Of a stretch of 64,000 nucleotides of DNA, positions 27,414-36,302 are shown one piece after another. Location of the stretch: positions 496,001 through 560,000 of the forward strand of contig NC_007802.1 of NCBI RefSeq assembly GCF_000013565.1, read 5' to 3'. The position numbers were made by a program, and so were the translations under genes. Numbering within the stretch: position 1 is the first letter of the stretch; each line of letters starts with the position of its first letter. Below the pieces are notes generated by a model. It had not been told where the DNA came from and ran no database searches. It saw only the letters and a list, made by a program, of their open reading frames with translations. The DNA is from Jannaschia sp. CCS1. Its GTDB lineage: Bacteria; Pseudomonadota; Alphaproteobacteria; Rhodobacterales; Rhodobacteraceae.

Positions 27414-27986
27414 TTAGGACAGGAACGACCCGAAACACGCGCTGATGACCTGGGGCATCAGCTCAGGCGCGATGACCTCGAACGAGATGTGAAACACCTC
27501 TTCGCCGTCCAGCGTCACGGCGGAAAAAGTCCACTCACCCAGTACGAGCTCATAGGGGTGATCGAAGGTGAATCCCATCAGGTTGGGTCCGGCATCAACG
27601 TCCGTCACCCATTGCTCCGTCTCGATACCGCTGTCGGCGTAGGGCGGATGGGTCACCGTCACGGTCACCGGATCAAGGATGACACCCAGCGGGGCGGAGA
27701 CGATCACACCGAAGCCGATGCCAATCTCGGCCGGGACAAGCTTTTGGCGGAATCGCAATTCAGGGATGACCGGCACGATATTGATCACGCCCGAGGCGGT
27801 TTCAGGCGCGGGGTCACGACGCTCGGGCTCCTGGGCGCAGTAGAGGCCATAGGCCAGATCATCCAGCAAAGGGCTAACGCGGGGATTGGCGTCCTGGGCC
27901 ATCGCGGTTGACGCCAAAGCGATCGCGCCCACCGCGAAGGTAAGGGAGACAAGCGTCACACGGATGGTCAACAGGGCAGCGCGCAT
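27414..27986 (-). CDS. DUF3859 exported protein, copy 1
   Basis: A 190-residue secreted protein with a signal peptide (basic start, hydrophobic to about residue 28, cleavage likely after STAMA-Q). The mature part matches DUF3859: YGLYCAQE near residue 48, an IGIGFGVIVSAPLG strand, and FSAVTLDGEEVFHISFEVIAPE towards the end, with one cysteine in each of the first and last motifs that could pair. The start at 27986 gives a normal signal peptide; an ATG 11 codons upstream is also in frame. It is the second gene of a tandem pair with a related gene 63 bases upstream. Function unknown. Confidence 0.82.
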   Translation of the reverse strand: MRAALLTIRVTLVSLTFAVGAIALASTAMAQDANPRVSPLLDDLAYGLYCAQEPERRDPAPETASGVINIVPVIPELRFRQKLVPAEIGIGFGVIVSAPLGVILDPVTVTVTHPPYADSGIETEQWVTDVDAGPNLMGFTFDHPYELVLGEWTFSAVTLDGEEVFHISFEVIAPELMPQVISACFGSFLS

Positions 27987-28049
27987 AGGCGGATCCAAGG
28001 TTTGGGACGTGGGAGGCAACCCGCAGGCGAAGGTGCCCGAGAGGATGCG

Positions 28050-28589
28050 TCAGGGCAGGGTCACACAGGGCGGCAGATCGCCCGCAAATTCCTCGGGTGC
28101 GACCACTTCAAAGGACAAGTCATAAATGATCTCACCGTCCCGGAACGTCTGAAAGCGGTAGGTGCCCAGGTTTTCGGGCCCGTGGCTCTGGAAGGTCCAG
28201 CCGTCGATCTCCAGCACATCATCAAACACAAGGGGGACGGTATCTTCGATCGCCACGCCGTCGCGGTTGATATGGGTGATCGTGGAGGTCACGTCATAGG
28301 TGACGCCTTCGGGATAATTCGACAGCACACCAAAGGTGACGCCAGCGGCAGATGGGATCTTGGTGGAGCCATCGGTGCGCACATCGTCAAAAAAGGCGGT
28401 CGTGGCGTTGATCTCGTCAATCTGCGCGCGGGTCAGGGGAACGTTGGGGTTATCGTTGTCGTAATAGCACAGGATGCCATAGCTGAAGCTGTTGAGTTCG
28501 GGCGAGGAGTAGATCGTGGCGCTTTGGGCGTGCAGTGGCGAGGCCAGGACTGCGAGGGGAACCACAAGAGAGCAGGGAATGACGCGCAT
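28050..28589 (-). CDS. DUF3859 exported protein, copy 2
   Basis: A 179-residue secreted protein, paralogous to the next gene downstream. Signal peptide MRVIPCSLVVPLAVLASPLHAQ, cleaved probably at HA-Q. The mature part repeats the landmarks of copy 1: YGILCYYD (compare YGLYCAQE), GVTFGVLSNYPEG, and RDGEIIYDLSFEVVAPEEF with a late cysteine. Overall identity between the two is low, so the duplication is old or one was acquired separately. Promoter probably in the 137 bases towards pckA. Function unknown. Confidence 0.82.
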   Translation of the reverse strand: MRVIPCSLVVPLAVLASPLHAQSATIYSSPELNSFSYGILCYYDNDNPNVPLTRAQIDEINATTAFFDDVRTDGSTKIPSAAGVTFGVLSNYPEGVTYDVTSTITHINRDGVAIEDTVPLVFDDVLEIDGWTFQSHGPENLGTYRFQTFRDGEIIYDLSFEVVAPEEFAGDLPPCVTLP

Positions 28590-28726
28590 GGACGGTCTCC
28601 GATAGAAGGGGCTTTGACCGACGTTAACGCGCGAGACTGCCTCTGCCTACATCTGGATTTCCCGCAGTTACGCGAACGGCCACCCCGTGGGATGGCCGCG
28701 TAAGTCGTGGGCGATATGCACAGGGT

Positions 28727-30334
28727 TTAGATGGCAGCCGCTTTCACATCGTCGTCGATGTGGTCGACATATTGGGCAAAGTTATCGGAGAACATGTCGA
28801 CCAGGCGTTGAGCCTGACGGTCATAGCTGTCGGGGCGGTCCCAGGTGCGGCGGGGGTCCAACAGCAGATCTGCCACGCCGTGACAATGGACTGGTACATC
28901 AAAGCCGAAGTTTGGATCGCGGCGGAAATCTCCGGCGTTCAACGTCCCGTTGAGGGCTGCCGTCAGCAACGCCCTTGTGGCCCGGATCGGCATGCGGGAG
29001 CCGGTCCCGAACGCGCCGCCGGTCCAGCCCGTGTTCACCAGCCAACAGGTGGCGCCATGGGCGGCAATCTTCTGGCGCAACAGATCGCCATAGACCTCGG
29101 GTCGACGCGGCATGAAGGGCGCGCCGAAACAGGTGGAGAAGGTGGGCGTCGGCTCGGTCACGCCACGCTCTGTCCCGGCGACCTTTGCGGTAAAGCCAGA
29201 CAGGAAGTGGTACATCGCCTGGGCGGGCGACAGCCGAGCAATCGGGGGCAGAACGCCAAAGGCATCGCAGGTCAGCATCACGATGTTCTTGGGCGAGCCG
29301 CCAAGCCCGGTGGCGGACGCGTTGGAGATCATCTCGATCGGGTAGGCACAGCGCATATTGGCCGTCAGGCTGTCGTCGTCAAAGTCCAGCTCCAGCGTAT
29401 CTTCGTCATAGACCATGTTCTCGATCACGGTGGAAAACTTGGCCGTCGTTGCAAAGATTTCAGGCTCCGCGTCTTCGCGCAGGTTGATGGTCTTGGCATA
29501 GCAGCCCCCTTCAAAATTGAAGATGCCGCTATCGGACCAACCATGTTCATCATCGCCGATCAGCGTCCGACCGGGATCGGCGGACAGGGTCGTCTTGCCG
29601 GTGCCCGAGAGGCCGAAGAACACCGCGCTGTCATCCGGATTGCCGATGGCGTGGTTGGCCGAGCAATGCATGGCCATCACACCTTTGCCGGGCAGAATGT
29701 AGTTCAGCAGCGTGAACACGGATTTCTTGTTCTCGCCCGCATATTCGGTATTGCCGATCAGGATCAGTTTCCGCTCGAAATTCAGCGCGATCACAGTCTC
29801 GGAATTTGTACCGTGACGCGCTGGGTCCGCCTTGAAGCTCGGGCAGTTGATGATGGTGAATTCCGGCACGAAGGACGCAAGCTCCTCCGCATCGGGACGG
29901 CGCAGCAGATGCCGGATGAAGAGGTTGTGCCAGGCGAGTTCAGACACGACGCGCACGTCAAGCCGATGCTCCGCATCTGCGCCGCCGAACAGATCCTGCA
30001 CGTAATAGTCGCCGCCCTTCATGTGCTCCAGCATATCGCTGTAGAGCGCATCAAATGCGTCGGGGGTCATGGGCGCGTTGTTGTCCCACCAGATATGATC
30101 TTCAACCTCGGGCGTGCGGACGACGAACTTGTCGTTGGGGGAGCGGCCGGTGAACTGACCGGTGGAGACCAGGAACGTGCCCCCCTTGCCGATGCGCCCT
30201 TCGCCGCGTTCGACGGCGGCCTGCATCAGGGCGGGTTCCAGCAGGTTGTAATAGACCGAGCCGAGCCCTGTGATACCTTGCTGGTCAAGCGTATGTGCGG
30301 GGTTCACGCGTCCCCCTGAAAGGGCATGGGTCAT
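28727..30334 (-). CDS. pckA: Phosphoenolpyruvate carboxykinase (ATP)
   Basis: ATP-dependent PEP carboxykinase, 535 residues, which converts oxaloacetate to PEP to begin gluconeogenesis. The P-loop [16 protein letters not shown] starts at residue 241; other landmarks are [14 protein letters not shown] (57-70), the metal/substrate segment [12 protein letters not shown] (220-231) and [19 protein letters not shown]. It is divergent from chvI-chvG across a 359-base regulatory region; in Rhizobiales pckA is known to be a target of ChvG/ChvI, and the same arrangement here suggests shared control. Firm assignment. Confidence 0.98.
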   Translation of the reverse strand: MTHALSGGRVNPAHTLDQQGITGLGSVYYNLLEPALMQAAVERGEGRIGKGGTFLVSTGQFTGRSPNDKFVVRTPEVEDHIWWDNNAPMTPDAFDALYSDMLEHMKGGDYYVQDLFGGADAEHRLDVRVVSELAWHNLFIRHLLRRPDAEELASFVPEFTIINCPSFKADPARHGTNSETVIALNFERKLILIGNTEYAGENKKSVFTLLNYILPGKGVMAMHCSANHAIGNPDDSAVFFGLSGTGKTTLSADPGRTLIGDDEHGWSDSGIFNFEGGCYAKTINLREDAEPEIFATTAKFSTVIENMVYDEDTLELDFDDDSLTANMRCAYPIEMISNASATGLGGSPKNIVMLTCDAFGVLPPIARLSPAQAMYHFLSGFTAKVAGTERGVTEPTPTFSTCFGAPFMPRRPEVYGDLLRQKIAAHGATCWLVNTGWTGGAFGTGSRMPIRATRALLTAALNGTLNAGDFRRDPNFGFDVPVHCHGVADLLLDPRRTWDRPDSYDRQAQRLVDMFSDNFAQYVDHIDDDVKAAAI

Positions 30335-30693
30335 GGCTCTGAAGCTCCTGTCGGGCGGCCTGACGCCCTGGTTTCGGTGACGAGACAGCGCAATTGCTGC
30401 GTCGTGAGACCGCTATAACATGACGTTTTTGCGACTGAACAGGACGCGACCGCACAGTTAGCGCAACCATACACGAAATAATCTTGCGCGGGGCATCTAT
30501 CCGCCGATTGACGTGAAATAAGGAGAGTTTGCCCAATTCTCGCCATATTTCTTCACGGGGCATTAACGCAAATTGGCCACAGTAAACCGAGGCTGGAAAG
30601 GCAATGACATGATTTTCATTGATTCTCTGGCATGAACACTGGAAGCTGCCGGAAAATATAAAAGAACCGAGCAGTAATCTGAGGACATAACCG
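30335..30693. promoter_or_regulatory. pckA-chvI divergent intergenic region
   Basis: 359 bases without a gene. It must hold the divergent promoters of pckA and chvI-chvG. It is clearly AT-richer than its flanks, above all at 30450-30690 (for example GAAATAATC, ATATTTC, GATTTTCATTGATTC and AAAATATAAAAGAA). A GAGGACATAACCG segment just before the chvI ATG contains its ribosome site. I see no ChvI-box that I can call with confidence, and no small ORF with a credible ribosome site. Confidence 0.6.
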
Positions 30694-31395
30694 ATGGCGC
30701 GTATCGCACTTGTCGATGACGACAGGAATATCCTGACGTCCGTATCGATGACCCTTGAGGCAGAGGGTTTCGATGTTGAAACATATAATGATGGTCAGTC
30801 CGCCCTGGACGCCTTCAACCGCAAACTCCCGGATCTGGGTGTCTTTGACATCAAGATGCCGCGGATGGATGGAATGGATCTTTTGCAGCGTTTGCGCACC
30901 AAGTCGCAGATGCCAGTGATCTTCCTCACCTCCAAAGACGATGAGATTGATGAGCTGATGGGCCTGCGGATGGGCGCGGACGATTACGTGCGCAAGCCGT
31001 TTTCGCAGCGTCTGTTGGTGGAGCGTATCCGCTCGATCCTCCGTCGCCAGGACGCGATTGCATCTGACGCCGCAGGCGCACCCGAGGAAAGCACGGTGCT
31101 GGACCGGGGTGATCTGCAAATGGATCCCCTGCGCCATGCAGTGACGTGGAAGGGGCGCGATGTAACCCTGACGGTCACGGAATTTCTGTTGTTGCAGGCG
31201 CTTGCACAGCGTCCGGGCTTCGTCAAATCGCGCGATCAGCTGATGGACGTCGCCTATGATGAACAGGTCTATGTCGACGACCGCACCATCGATAGCCACA
31301 TCAAGCGGCTGCGCAAGAAGATGCGGTCCGTCGACAATGATTTCTCAGCGATTGAGACACTCTACGGCATTGGCTACCGCTACAACGAAGAATAG
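30694..31395 (+). CDS. chvI: Response regulator ChvI
   Basis: OmpR-type response regulator, 233 residues. The receiver domain (2-118) has D8, D9, the phosphorylation site D52 ([10 protein letters not shown]), T79 region FLTSKDD and K103 (YVRKPFS); the C-terminal winged helix (about 135-230) ends in [14 protein letters not shown]. The partner kinase gene chvG follows after 9 bases. In related bacteria ChvI answers acid and envelope signals and controls carbon metabolism, including the neighbouring pckA. Firm by domain and context. Confidence 0.95.
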   Translation: MARIALVDDDRNILTSVSMTLEAEGFDVETYNDGQSALDAFNRKLPDLGVFDIKMPRMDGMDLLQRLRTKSQMPVIFLTSKDDEIDELMGLRMGADDYVRKPFSQRLLVERIRSILRRQDAIASDAAGAPEESTVLDRGDLQMDPLRHAVTWKGRDVTLTVTEFLLLQALAQRPGFVKSRDQLMDVAYDEQVYVDDRTIDSHIKRLRKKMRSVDNDFSAIETLYGIGYRYNEE

Positions 31396-31404
31396 GGGCG
31401 GACT

Positions 31405-33129
31405 GTGCCAGCTGACGTCTCTATGACCAACCGCCGCGCTGCTGAGCGGGCGGATATCGTATTGGGCGAGGATTGGGATCGCCCCCAATCCGGCGTAGAA
31501 TCCGAGCTGCGCGCCGCAAGGTCGCGTCGCTCCTGGATCTCTCTCAACTCCTCCCCGCTGGCACGCAAGATCATCCTGTTCAACCTGATCGCGATCATGG
31601 TTCTGGGCATGGTCTTTCTGTGGCTCAATCCTGTGCGCGACAGCCTCGTCATCCAACGTGAGCGGGCGCTGGCCAGCGAGGCGCAGCTGATGTCGGATAT
31701 TTTCGAGGCGCATTTGCCCGCCTCGGCCCCTGCCAATCTCGTTACCGGCGACGGGATCGATGCCGAGGGCGTCCTGTCGCGCATTGGCGTGCCGGATGGC
31801 ATGGAAGTATTTGTCTTCTCTACCGAGGGCGTGCCTGTGACGTCGACCCAGGACATTGCCCGCAGCGGTGTGCGCCCGGTGCGGGGGTTGGAACACCAGG
31901 CGCAAGAGACGCTTCTGATCACGGATTTCCTCGTGTCGATCTACGATGGCCTCTCTGGCTTTCTGGGCAACGGTCCCCGGCCCGACGCCACGCAAAACGG
32001 GCCCGAGGCCCATGCCGATCTGGTTGCCGCCGCCATGGGCGGTGCCACCATTCTGCAACGCGGCACCAACCTGAGCGGTACCGTTCATGCCGCGTCCTCC
32101 CCCATTGAGGGAGCGGGTGGAATTGTAGGCGTTATCGTCGTGACCACCGCCGCGGGAGAGATTGACCAACTGGTCCGCGTGGAACAGGAACAACTGTTGC
32201 AGATGTTCGTCGTGGCCCTTCTGGTCTCCATCGTGCTGTCCCTCGTGCTGGCGTCGACGATCGCCAACCCGCTTGCCGATCTGTCTGCCGCCGCTGAGTT
32301 GGGGCGAGACAAGAACGCCCGCAAAATGTCTCCGACCCGCGTCCGCATCCCTGACTTGACCGGCAGGCCGGATGAGATCGGTCGCCTGTCCGGTGCGCTA
32401 CGGGGCATGGTCGCGGCGCTGTATGACCGGATCGATTCCAACGAGCAGTTCGCGGCTGACGTCAGCCATGAAATCAAGAACCCCCTCGCGTCGCTCCGCT
32501 CGGCCGTGGGCACGCTGGAATTCGCCAAGACCGATGATCAGCGCAAGCGGCTAATTGATGTGATCGAGCATGACGTCCATCGGCTCGACCGTCTGGTCAG
32601 CGATATTTCCAACGCTTCCCGCCTCGACAGTGAGCTGGTGAAGGAGGAGGAGGAAGAGTTCAACCTTGTCCAGACGCTCGAAAACCTCTCGCAGTACCAT
32701 TCGGAAGAAGCCGGAAAGCAGGGGATCGAATTCATCACGGACCTGCCCACGGAACGCATTGATATCGCAGGCCTCGAAGGGCGCCTGGCCCAGGTCTTTG
32801 TGAACCTGTTGAGCAACGCCATTTCCTTCTGCGAAGATGGCGACGCGGTGCGGCTCTGGACCCGGCGGCGTGAAAATCGCGTGTTGATCGTGGTAGAAGA
32901 CACCGGTCCAGGTATCCCTGAGGAGGCTTTGACCAAAGTGTTCAACCGCTTTTACTCGGAACGGCCCGCCAATCAGTTTGGCAACAATTCCGGTCTGGGC
33001 CTGGCGATCTCCAAACAGATCGTGGAGGCCCATGGTGGTGTCATCTGGGCAGAGAACATTCGCCCGACGGAGGCCGACGTGACGTCGGAGCCTCTGGGCG
33101 CTAGGTTTGTCGTTGGCCTGCCGATCTGA
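31405..33129 (+). CDS. chvG: Sensor histidine kinase ChvG
   Basis: Membrane sensor kinase, 574 residues, starting at a GTG. Order: cytoplasmic N-terminus (1-53), membrane helix 1 (about 54-73), periplasmic sensor domain (about 75-263), membrane helix 2 (about 264-288), HAMP (about 288-340), H-box with phospho-acceptor H355 (FAADVSHEIKNPLASLRSA), and ATPase domain with N-box (FVNLLSNAISF), G1 (VEDTGPGIPEE), F-box (VFNRFYSER) and G2 (NSGLGLAISKQI). It pairs with ChvI upstream and is followed after 3 bases by hprK, linking envelope sensing with PTS-type regulation. Confidence 0.95.
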   Translation: MPADVSMTNRRAAERADIVLGEDWDRPQSGVESELRAARSRRSWISLNSSPLARKIILFNLIAIMVLGMVFLWLNPVRDSLVIQRERALASEAQLMSDIFEAHLPASAPANLVTGDGIDAEGVLSRIGVPDGMEVFVFSTEGVPVTSTQDIARSGVRPVRGLEHQAQETLLITDFLVSIYDGLSGFLGNGPRPDATQNGPEAHADLVAAAMGGATILQRGTNLSGTVHAASSPIEGAGGIVGVIVVTTAAGEIDQLVRVEQEQLLQMFVVALLVSIVLSLVLASTIANPLADLSAAAELGRDKNARKMSPTRVRIPDLTGRPDEIGRLSGALRGMVAALYDRIDSNEQFAADVSHEIKNPLASLRSAVGTLEFAKTDDQRKRLIDVIEHDVHRLDRLVSDISNASRLDSELVKEEEEEFNLVQTLENLSQYHSEEAGKQGIEFITDLPTERIDIAGLEGRLAQVFVNLLSNAISFCEDGDAVRLWTRRRENRVLIVVEDTGPGIPEEALTKVFNRFYSERPANQFGNNSGLGLAISKQIVEAHGGVIWAENIRPTEADVTSEPLGARFVVGLPI

Positions 33130-33132
33130 GCC

Positions 33133-33597
33133 ATGACGCCTCCGGCTGAGCCGCTGGCCGAGCGGGCAAGCGCGCGCGACGGCACAAGGCTTTTCTTCCA
33201 CGCATCCGCAATCGTTGTTGCGGGCAAAGGCGCCCTGATCCTTGGCCCTTCGGGCAGTGGAAAGTCTTCGCTGGCGTTGTCTCTCATAGCCCTGGGGGCA
33301 GAGCTGATCTCGGATGACGGGGTTTGGGTCGATCCTGATCGTGCGCAGTTGCAGCGTCCGGAGACGCCACCCCCTTTGATCGAGGCGCGGGGCGTCGGGT
33401 TGTTGCGGGCCGGGCCGATTTGCAAAAGCGCGCCACTCTCGCTCGTTATTGACCTGTCGCGCGAAGAATCGCAGCGTCTCCCACCGCGACGCATGGCCGC
33501 CCTACCTGACCAAAAAGTCGAGTTGATCCTTGCGCGTGGACATAAGACCCTCGCCCCAATCGTCTTTCACCTGTTGCGCTTTGGCAGGGCCGACTGA
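33133..33597 (+). CDS. hprK: HPr kinase/phosphorylase, short form
   Basis: A 154-residue HPr kinase/phosphorylase consisting of the C-terminal catalytic domain only, as is usual in alphaproteobacteria (Gram-positive HprK is about 310 residues). Walker A is GPSGSGKSS at residues 38-46; ELISDD follows as the Walker B-like acidic motif, and EARGVGLL matches the HprK signature with its conserved Glu-Arg-Gly. It should phosphorylate HPr on a serine; the HPr encoded 1.9 kb downstream keeps that serine (S50). Cytoplasmic. Operon with chvG, rapZ, EIIA and ptsH. Confidence 0.94.
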   Translation: MTPPAEPLAERASARDGTRLFFHASAIVVAGKGALILGPSGSGKSSLALSLIALGAELISDDGVWVDPDRAQLQRPETPPPLIEARGVGLLRAGPICKSAPLSLVIDLSREESQRLPPRRMAALPDQKVELILARGHKTLAPIVFHLLRFGRAD

Positions 33598-33624
33598 CTG
33601 TTCCAGTAAACGGACCGCACGCTG

Positions 33625-34581
33625 ATGCCGCCACCTAACTCCGCGCCCCCTGCCCAAGTGGTCTTCGTCACCGGCCCGTCCGGTGCGGGACGCAGCACCG
33701 TGATCAATGCGCTCGAAGATCTCGGGTTTGAAGCGATCGATAATCTGCCTCTCAGCCTCCTACCCCGGCTTCTTGAAGGGGCCCCGCCGGACCGCCCTTT
33801 GGCACTGTGCATTGATCCGCGAACCAGGGATTTTGACGCCCGCGACCTCATCCACGCCTATGAGAAGTTGGAGCAGGACCCGGCCTACACCGCAGATCTT
33901 GTCTTTATTGACTGTGAACCGGCCACCTTGCAGCGCCGATACTCCGAGACGCGCCGCCGCCACCCGCTTGCGCCTGACGCGGACCCCGCCGATGGCATCG
34001 CGATAGAACGGGAAATGCTGGCCCCGCTGCGGACGCGCGCGGATGTGTTGATCGACACCACGCCCCTCACGGTCCACCGCACCCGAGATGAGGTCATCCG
34101 GTTATTCGCACTGGACCGCGCGCCTGCGATGTCGATCCAGATCATGTCGTTTTCCTACAGGCGGGCGCTGCCGATCAGTGCCGATCTCGTGTTTGATTGC
34201 CGTTTTCTGCGCAATCCCCATTGGGCTCCGGAGTTGCGTGCCAAGGATGGTCGCCAGTCTGACGTGCAGGCGTATGTTGCCCAGGACGCGCGGTTTGAGG
34301 CGTTCCGAACGCAGATCAACGCCATGCTTGATCTGTTGCTTCCGGCCTTCAAGGAAGAGGGGAAGAGCCATCTGACGGTTGCGTTTGGGTGTACCGGTGG
34401 TCGCCACCGCTCTGTCACCCTGGCCGAGTTGACCGCGCGCCGCCTTGCAGAGGAGGGGTGGCAGGTGTCAAAACGACATAGGGACGTGGACAAGGACGCG
34501 TCTGAGAACAGCGACCGAGATCGCGGTGCCAGCGCTAGGACCGCCGCCTCGACTGACGATGGAGAGGCAGAACAACCGTGA
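33625..34581 (+). CDS. rapZ: RNase adapter / nucleotide-binding protein RapZ
   Basis: RapZ (YvcJ) family protein, 318 residues. The P-loop GPSGAGRST is at residues 17-25, followed by LEDLGFEAIDNLPLSLL; the C-terminal domain has the markers MSFSYRRALPISADLVFDCRFLRNPHW and FGCTGGRHRSVTLAE. The last 30 residues are Asp/Arg/Ala-rich and likely disordered. In E. coli RapZ guides RNase E to a small RNA; in alphaproteobacteria it is encoded with PTS components, as here, where its role is less clear. Its stop overlaps the EIIA start (GTGA). Confidence 0.95.
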   Translation: MPPPNSAPPAQVVFVTGPSGAGRSTVINALEDLGFEAIDNLPLSLLPRLLEGAPPDRPLALCIDPRTRDFDARDLIHAYEKLEQDPAYTADLVFIDCEPATLQRRYSETRRRHPLAPDADPADGIAIEREMLAPLRTRADVLIDTTPLTVHRTRDEVIRLFALDRAPAMSIQIMSFSYRRALPISADLVFDCRFLRNPHWAPELRAKDGRQSDVQAYVAQDARFEAFRTQINAMLDLLLPAFKEEGKSHLTVAFGCTGGRHRSVTLAELTARRLAEEGWQVSKRHRDVDKDASENSDRDRGASARTAASTDDGEAEQP

Positions 34582-34970
34582 TCGGCATCGTGATCGTCGC
34601 CCATGGCGGCCTGGCGAAAGAGCTGAAGCGCGCGACGGAACATGTCGTGGGCGCGCAGCCATCGATGGTGGCGATTGCCATCGGGCCGGAAGATGATCGA
34701 TCCATGCGGACCCGGGAAATCTGCGATGCGGCTGACGCCGTTGATGCGGGCGGCGGCGTTGTGGTCGTCACTGACATGTACGGTGGATCGCCGTCGAACC
34801 TGTCACTGCGGGCCTGCCGTCCTTCCAACCGCAAGATCCTGACGGGTGTAAATCTGCCAATGCTGGTCAAGCTGGCCAAATCCCGTCATCTGACCGTGGA
34901 AGAGGCCGTATCGCGCGCGGCAGAAGCCGGGCGCAGGTACATCAACAGCTTCGACGGCGCCCCGGAATAA
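34578..34970 (+). CDS. PTS EIIA component, mannose family
   Basis: A 130-residue EIIA-Man type protein. The phosphorylation site is H9 in IGIVIVAHGGLA; GGVVVVTDMYGGSPSNLSL holds the conserved DMYGGSP loop. It starts at a GTG overlapping the rapZ stop. No EIIB, EIIC or EIID sugar-transport genes lie nearby, so it is more likely a regulatory phosphocarrier that accepts phosphate from HPr than part of a sugar transporter. This permease-less arrangement is typical of alphaproteobacteria. Confidence 0.94.
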   Translation: MIGIVIVAHGGLAKELKRATEHVVGAQPSMVAIAIGPEDDRSMRTREICDAADAVDAGGGVVVVTDMYGGSPSNLSLRACRPSNRKILTGVNLPMLVKLAKSRHLTVEEAVSRAAEAGRRYINSFDGAPE

Positions 34971-34985
34971 CAGGAAGATCCTCAG

Positions 34986-35267
34986 ATGACGGACGCAAGT
35001 ATCACACGAAATATGAAGATCGTGAATGTCAAAGGGCTGCACGCCCGCGCCTCAGCCCGATTTGTCGAGGTTGTGGAGGAGTTTGACGCCTCTGCCACCG
35101 TCCGCCGCGATGGGCTGAGTGCTGCCGGCGACAGTATCATGGGCCTTTTAATGTTGGCAGCTTCCATGGGAACCTCTATTGAGGTTGAAACCAACGGACC
35201 GGAGGCCGAACGCTTGGCCGATGCGTTGGACGCTCTGGTCGCCGACCGGTTCGGCGAGGAAACCTGA
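34986..35267 (+). CDS. ptsH: Phosphocarrier protein HPr
   Basis: HPr, 93 residues, slightly longer than E. coli HPr (85). The histidine that takes phosphate from enzyme I is H19 in VKGLHARASARFVE; the regulatory serine for HprK is S50 in GDSIMGLLMLAASMG. Both sites are intact, so HPr could be phosphorylated by enzyme I and by the upstream HprK. Enzyme I is not in the window. Last member of the chvI-chvG-hprK-rapZ-EIIA-HPr run, followed after about 18 bases by an acyltransferase. Confidence 0.96.
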   Translation: MTDASITRNMKIVNVKGLHARASARFVEVVEEFDASATVRRDGLSAAGDSIMGLLMLAASMGTSIEVETNGPEAERLADALDALVADRFGEET

Positions 35268-35285
35268 GGGGCTAGGACAATGGCC

Positions 35286-36209
35286 ATGAGGGACGAAGGA
35301 AGACGAGGGCAAGTGACCGATCTGAGTACCCGAAATATTTCGGCGCCCGCGCCGACCCGAGGGGCTGGACCAGACGGCACCTATGATCGCCGGTCGCTGA
35401 CCTATGCCAATTCCTTCCCCAGCCCCTTTGTGCGCGCCACGATCAAGACAATTGAATGGATGACGGGCAAGCTCACGATCATTCGGCGCATTCGCCAGTT
35501 TGAGAGTTTGGGCGAGTTCAAAGGGCAGGCTTTTTGGCCCGCCACGATGCGGGTCATGGGAATTGATCTGCAAACACCCGACAGCCAGCTCGACCGCATC
35601 CCGTCCGATGGGCCGGTCGTATTTGTGGCCAATCACCCCCACGGGTTGGTCGACGGCATGATCCTGGCCGACCTGATCGGGCGTCGGCGCGATGACTACC
35701 GCATTCTGACCCGCGCGTTGTTGACGGGTATTGATGAAGCGGCGGCGGGGTACATGATTTCCGTGCCGTTCCCCCATGAGCCGGATTCTCAGCAGAAAAT
35801 GCTGGATATGCGGGCGGCGGCGATGGAGCATTTGAAGGCCGGTGGCCTGATCTCTCTGTTCCCATCCGGCGCCGTTGCGGTTGCGGATCGGATGATGGGC
35901 AAGCCCATTGAGGGTGAGTGGAACGTGTTCACCGCCAAGATGATCCGCAATTCCGGCGCGACCATTGTGCCGTGTTTCTTCACGGGGCAGAACAGCCGTG
36001 CCTATCAGATCGCCAACCGCATCAGCCCGGTGATCCGCCAGGGTCTGTTGATCCACGAGGTCGTCAAAAGTTTCGACAAGCCGCAAGCGCCGGTCATCGG
36101 TAAGCCGATCACCCCGGATGAATGGGCTGACCGGATCGGCAAGCCCCGCGAATTCATGGCGTGGCTGCGGGAGCGGACGTTGTCGCTTGGGGACAATCCC
36201 GACCAGTAG
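35286..36209 (+). CDS. Lysophospholipid acyltransferase family protein
   Basis: A 307-residue PlsC-like acyltransferase. The active-site block is VANHPHGLVDGMILAD, in which the catalytic His and Asp are five residues apart (H-x5-D), a form seen in OlsA/putative-hemolysin-type members rather than the classic H-x4-D. The second block is SLFPSGAVAVADRMMG (usual EGTR-like acyl-acceptor region replaced by PSG) and the third is TIVPCFFTG. The first 45 residues are polar and variable. I use the ATG at 35286, 8 bases after AGGA; 35280 is also possible. It probably acylates a membrane lipid or lipid precursor at the inner membrane. It follows ptsH closely and may be co-transcribed. Confidence 0.85.
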   Translation: MRDEGRRGQVTDLSTRNISAPAPTRGAGPDGTYDRRSLTYANSFPSPFVRATIKTIEWMTGKLTIIRRIRQFESLGEFKGQAFWPATMRVMGIDLQTPDSQLDRIPSDGPVVFVANHPHGLVDGMILADLIGRRRDDYRILTRALLTGIDEAAAGYMISVPFPHEPDSQQKMLDMRAAAMEHLKAGGLISLFPSGAVAVADRMMGKPIEGEWNVFTAKMIRNSGATIVPCFFTGQNSRAYQIANRISPVIRQGLLIHEVVKSFDKPQAPVIGKPITPDEWADRIGKPREFMAWLRERTLSLGDNPDQ

Positions 36210-36302
36210 AACGCCCATTGCCCATCCGGGCATGCGTTGTGCTGCGGGAATTGCGTCATATTTGCCAGGATGACGGGACGGCGTCCCACCTTGCGTGCTG
36301 GG

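Noticed and set aside
28677-28698. CGGCCA/TGGCCG hairpin after pckA as terminator
   Set aside because: No T-run on the minus strand after the stem; could be only a stem-loop in the intergenic region.
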